DNA of 7,909 nucleotides. Source: Candidatus Aminicenantota bacterium. GTDB lineage: Bacteria; Acidobacteriota; Aminicenantia; Aminicenantales; Aminicenantaceae. Each line of letters opens with the position of its first letter. Position 1 is the stretch's first letter. Of this stretch, positions 4,922-7,909 are shown piece by piece. The notes under the pieces were generated by a model. It was not told the origin of the DNA. It did no database searches and was given only the letters and a program-made list of their open reading frames with translations. The position numbers and the translations under genes were made by a program. The stretch spans positions 1-7,909 of the forward strand of contig JAFGNQ010000217.1 in assembly GCA_016926925.1 (NCBI GenBank). Reading direction: 5' to 3'.

Positions 4922-7690
4922 TCAAAAGTCGAGCCGGATGCCTATCTGAAGACGCCGAGGGAAGAAGATCCAATTCGGCTGCAGGTAATTATCCGCCCAG
5001 GCATTGTAAGAAGCTAAGCCTGTTGCCGTGTTCGCATTCAACACATTGAACACATCGAAAAGAGCGCTGAGTTTGGCGGTTCCGAAAAGAGAAAAAGACT
5101 TTTCTATTCTGAAATCAAGCATGCTCCATGGGTCGAGTCTGTGCTTCTCATTCCGGGGTTCAGCCAAGATGATGGTACCCGCCCCGACGTCTTGGTTGAG
5201 GCCGAAAACCTTCACCAGGGAAAAAGCAGGCGTTCCCGTCTGGTAAACGTAGTTGATGCTGGCCAGGATTTCCCAGGGAAATTGGTAGCTGGCCTGTAAT
5301 TTGAACATCCACCTGCGGTCGAACTGCAAAAGGCCTTTGGCGTTGATCAGGTCATTCGGGTCTTTTCCGAATTTTCCTGCACTGTAGATCGTCGCTTCCT
5401 GGAAATCCGTATGGGCGACATTGTTCAGCCCCTCACTCTTGGACCAGGTAAGGGACGCATTCAGCATCCAGTTGTTGGCATACCTCTTCGTCAGCGTCAG
5501 GATCAGCGCCCTGTAGGACTGCTCGTATTCCGGAGGGTTCGTGATCCAGTAATCGTGCGAATCCAGAGGGCTTGTCAGGTTCCAAACCGTATATTCCTTT
5601 CCGTTATCGGGCGATATCCTTGTCACTTGCTCGTAGGTCGCGCCCCTGTCCTGCCAGCCTATCAGATCTTTTTCCTTCTTGTAGATGAAATTCGCTCCCA
5701 TGGAGAAGTTCTGAAAAAACTCCCTCTCCAGACCGACAGAAAACTGATCGGCATGCGGGATTTTGTAGTCCGGATCGACGGCGTACCCCATGGATCCCGG
5801 AACCGTATACCATAGTTCGAATTTCTCTTGGTAATAATCGTAGTAATACATATTCCAGTCCGTGACATGCGGACCCGGCCAGTTCCAGTTGGACATGTGG
5901 AGTCCATCATAGTAGCGGCCGTAACTGGCTCTCAACAGGGTTTTGTGATCGGAAGTCAGTTGATAAACGAATCCGATTCGGGGAGACCAGGTGCTGGTGG
6001 TGATCAAGTCTTTGATTCCCGGACTTATTTCCGAGGTCTTCGTCCATCCGTCCATCACGGGATAATCGGGGATAGAGGCATTGTTGTGATCGAAGCGGAG
6101 ACCGACGTTGACCGTCAGCCGGTCTCCAATCTTCACGGAATCGTTGACGAAAACACCGACAGCATTGACGACCCCTCCGTAATAGAATACGTTCTGTTCG
6201 TATTTATAGAGATAGGGATAGATATAGCCGTAATAATCGTAGGCATAATACGCCGTAGCATAACCTCCGGGGTAACCTCCGTGACATTTCGACGTTCCTC
6301 TGTTGTACTGAACGCCGACTTTGAAATCGTGCTCGGCGCCGAGAAAATCATCCGCATAGTAGGTCAGATTGGCGTTGACCTGATCCCTGCCGACCATATA
6401 CTTCCACGGCCACCAGACTCCGTTCGAATACACGCCCGTATTCCAATCGTAGCGGGGAGGGGTGTCGAGGTCCGTATAGAGCGGGAGATAGTCATCGTAG
6501 TACCGGTAGCCGGCATACTTCACTTCGAAGAACGCATTTTTACTCATCAACCAACTGTACATGAAATTCCAGGTGGGAACGCGCCAATCTTCCTGTCCTA
6601 AAGCATCGGGCAAATAGTAGGGATTTTCCGTATCCTGAACCTTGCCGTTTTCGAAATAAACGGATCCGACTAACTTATGGCTGGTCGTAACTTGCGCAGA
6701 GAGCTTGAAAAACGCTTTCTGGCCGGGCCAAAGGCTGGGATATTTGGGATCCGAAAGCCAGAACGAAGCGGAATCCTCATTCTTTTCGTAATTTCCGAAG
6801 AACCACAGTTTATCCTTGATAATCGGACCGCCCAGCGCAGCCGCAGCATAGTAGAATTTGTGCCGGTGGTATGAAAAAGTCGTGTCCGGCTCGGGATTGT
6901 TGTCTGCGGTCAGCTTGCTCCACTGTCCATAATAGGAAAGCGCGCCCTCGAACATATTCCCCCCGGACTTGGTTACGATATTGACGACGGCGCCCGTGAA
7001 TTGTCCGTATTCAGCAGAGGAACCGATACCCGTCGCTTCAACCTCCTCGAAGGTCTCCGAGCTGATGTAGTGCCAGCCAACGCCCACATCCGGGTTGGTG
7101 ATATCCACGCCATCCAGGTGCACCGCATTGGATTCCACGTTCGAGCCGTAAGCGACGTTCCAATTGGAGTATTCGCTTGTGAGTTGCACCCCGGGGGCCA
7201 TTTTGGTAACGTCGAAATGCGAGAACCTTCCCACAGGGAGCTTGTCGAGATCTTCTTTGGCGAAATTGGTGGAGAAGCCCGACTTGGCTACATCGATGAG
7301 AGGTGTCTCCGCAGTAACCACGATATCCTGCGCCAGGGTTGCCTGCTTCAGGGCGATGTTCAAAGTGACCGTCGCGCCGACGGAAACATGAATGTTTTCT
7401 CGTTCCACCCGTTGAAATCCTTCAAGCTTGAAAATTACTTTGTACACACCCGGGGGCAGGTTGATGTAGCGGAAGGTCCCCTTTTCGGTAGTGATCTGAG
7501 AATGAATCCCTCCCATGAGATCCGGGCTGGAAATCTCTACGGTCACACCGGGGAGCGAAATCCCTTCTTCGTCCGTCACTGTGCCGACCACCTTACCCGT
7601 GAGCTGCTGGGCATGGGCCGGCGATGCGATTAAGGTAAAGATGACGAGTCCTAAAATGGCGATGCTGCCGATACGGCATTTTCGAAACAT
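4922..7690 (-). CDS. Oar-like TonB-dependent outer-membrane receptor
   Basis: A 922-residue outer-membrane receptor that would bind and import a ligand using energy from TonB-ExbBD. Residues 1-27 are a signal peptide ending in AHA. Residues about 30-118 are a carboxypeptidase-regulatory-like beta-sandwich (GTVTDEEGISLPGV, then LPPGVYKVIFKLEGF). DIVVTA (122-127) resembles a TonB box. The plug spans about 128-245 and includes LPVGRFSHFDVTKMAPGV, LDGVDITNP and EYGQFTGAVVNIVTKSGGN. The rest is the barrel, with ALGGPIIKDKLWFFGNYE typical of Oar-like receptors and a C-terminal IGIRLDF ending in Phe, as for BAM-assembled barrels. The length is normal for the family. The ATG at 7690 is chosen over the longest frame (start 7840) because AAGGAGGT lies just upstream and the signal peptide begins there; the 50 extra residues look non-coding. 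Residues 471-506 contain 14 tyrosines. The ligand is unknown, and no SusD-like partner is in the window. Confidence 0.93.
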   Translation of the reverse strand: MFRKCRIGSIAILGLVIFTLIASPAHAQQLTGKVVGTVTDEEGISLPGVTVEISSPDLMGGIHSQITTEKGTFRYINLPPGVYKVIFKLEGFQRVERENIHVSVGATVTLNIALKQATLAQDIVVTAETPLIDVAKSGFSTNFAKEDLDKLPVGRFSHFDVTKMAPGVQLTSEYSNWNVAYGSNVESNAVHLDGVDITNPDVGVGWHYISSETFEEVEATGIGSSAEYGQFTGAVVNIVTKSGGNMFEGALSYYGQWSKLTADNNPEPDTTFSYHRHKFYYAAAALGGPIIKDKLWFFGNYEKNEDSASFWLSDPKYPSLWPGQKAFFKLSAQVTTSHKLVGSVYFENGKVQDTENPYYLPDALGQEDWRVPTWNFMYSWLMSKNAFFEVKYAGYRYYDDYLPLYTDLDTPPRYDWNTGVYSNGVWWPWKYMVGRDQVNANLTYYADDFLGAEHDFKVGVQYNRGTSKCHGGYPGGYATAYYAYDYYGYIYPYLYKYEQNVFYYGGVVNAVGVFVNDSVKIGDRLTVNVGLRFDHNNASIPDYPVMDGWTKTSEISPGIKDLITTSTWSPRIGFVYQLTSDHKTLLRASYGRYYDGLHMSNWNWPGPHVTDWNMYYYDYYQEKFELWYTVPGSMGYAVDPDYKIPHADQFSVGLEREFFQNFSMGANFIYKKEKDLIGWQDRGATYEQVTRISPDNGKEYTVWNLTSPLDSHDYWITNPPEYEQSYRALILTLTKRYANNWMLNASLTWSKSEGLNNVAHTDFQEATIYSAGKFGKDPNDLINAKGLLQFDRRWMFKLQASYQFPWEILASINYVYQTGTPAFSLVKVFGLNQDVGAGTIILAEPRNEKHRLDPWSMLDFRIEKSFSLFGTAKLSALFDVFNVLNANTATGLASYNAWADNYLQPNWIFFPRRLQIGIRLDF

Positions 7691-7694
7691 GAAT

Positions 7695-7702
7695 ACCTCC
7701 TT
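7695..7702 (-). promoter_or_regulatory. Strong Shine-Dalgarno site of the receptor gene
   Basis: On the minus strand the sequence AAGGAGGT, a full match to the 16S rRNA 3' end, lies 4 nt upstream of the ATG at 7690. It decides the start codon and suggests efficient translation. Confidence 0.85.
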
Positions 7703-7909
7703 CACGTTGGGATCTATATAAATGACATCATCCTGAGCACAGGAATGCCCGTCAGAGAAATCCCAAAATCTATGTCGGGACAGGCTTAATGAACAGTCTC
7801 GAGAAAAAGAGGAGGAAAATTTTGTTTGCTGCTGTCGCAACTAAATGAATGTGTCCGCACTATTTTTTGTTACTTCCCCCATGGCACATCATAAAAAAAT
7901 TTTGATGAA
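7703..7909. other. Upstream region of the receptor gene, no gene seen
   Basis: No coding region is supported. On the minus strand TATATA (7715-7720) could be a -10 box, but I see no good -35 at 16-18 bp, and the hexamer is self-complementary, so it gives no direction. An AT-rich block at the right edge contains the inverted repeat CATCA (7887-7891) and TGATG (7903-7907), which could be part of a regulatory or terminator element cut by the window end. Confidence 0.4.

Noticed and set aside
5828..6601. Plus-strand 257-codon open frame opposite the receptor, rich in Val and Ile
   Set aside because: It is antisense to the receptor. Its Val/Ile/His richness is explained by reading the complement of the Tyr- and Asp-rich codons there. 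It has no recognised motif.
7001..7633. Plus-strand 210-codon open frame opposite the plug and signal region
   Set aside because: It lies entirely within the strongly supported receptor gene on the other strand and has no domain or ribosome site that I could recognise.
7691..7840. Fifty-residue N-terminal extension of the receptor from an upstream ATG at 7840
   Set aside because: A full Shine-Dalgarno sequence and a clean signal peptide begin at 7690. An extension would bury the signal peptide, and its sequence looks like translated leader DNA.

Overview
The window looks like chromosomal DNA from a Gram-negative (diderm) bacterium, probably of the Acidobacteriota/Aminicenantes type. The best evidence is the large minus-strand gene. 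It encodes an Oar-like TonB-dependent outer-membrane receptor with a signal peptide, an N-terminal carboxypeptidase-regulatory-like domain, a plug and a barrel ending in Phe, an architecture greatly expanded in those phyla. The placement rests on recalled family resemblance, not on a search. No tRNA, rRNA, CRISPR array, insertion sequence, transposase or phage gene is visible.

Layout. (1) Positions 2-604, plus strand: the 3' end of a CocE/NonD-type serine hydrolase; its catalytic domain lies upstream of the window. (2) Positions 605-826: a 222-bp gap holding a weak terminator-like hairpin with a T8 tract, two copies of a 14-bp motif (GTTGANCAGGTCAT), and a good sigma70-type promoter whose -35 box lies inside the second copy. 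(3) Positions 827-4878: a two-gene operon. The first gene is a membrane-anchored or secreted CapA-type (PGA_cap) metallophosphatase-fold protein. The second is a secreted PHP-domain metallohydrolase of the CehA/McbA family. They overlap by ATGA, so translation is probably coupled. (4) Positions 4879-4921: a 43-bp convergent gap without a convincing terminator. (5) Positions 4922-7690, minus strand: the TonB-dependent receptor, preceded by a full Shine-Dalgarno sequence. (6) Positions 7691-7909: its upstream region.

Working together. All complete genes encode envelope or exported proteins. The two coupled metallohydrolases probably act outside the cytoplasm on a shared or sequential substrate, and the convergent receptor could import or bind a polymer or product. 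That link is inferred from proximity only. The window shows nothing that fixes the substrate, and I see no clearly undescribed system. The most notable items are the coupled metallohydrolase pair, the repeated operator-like motif at its promoter, and a very tyrosine-rich segment in the receptor.
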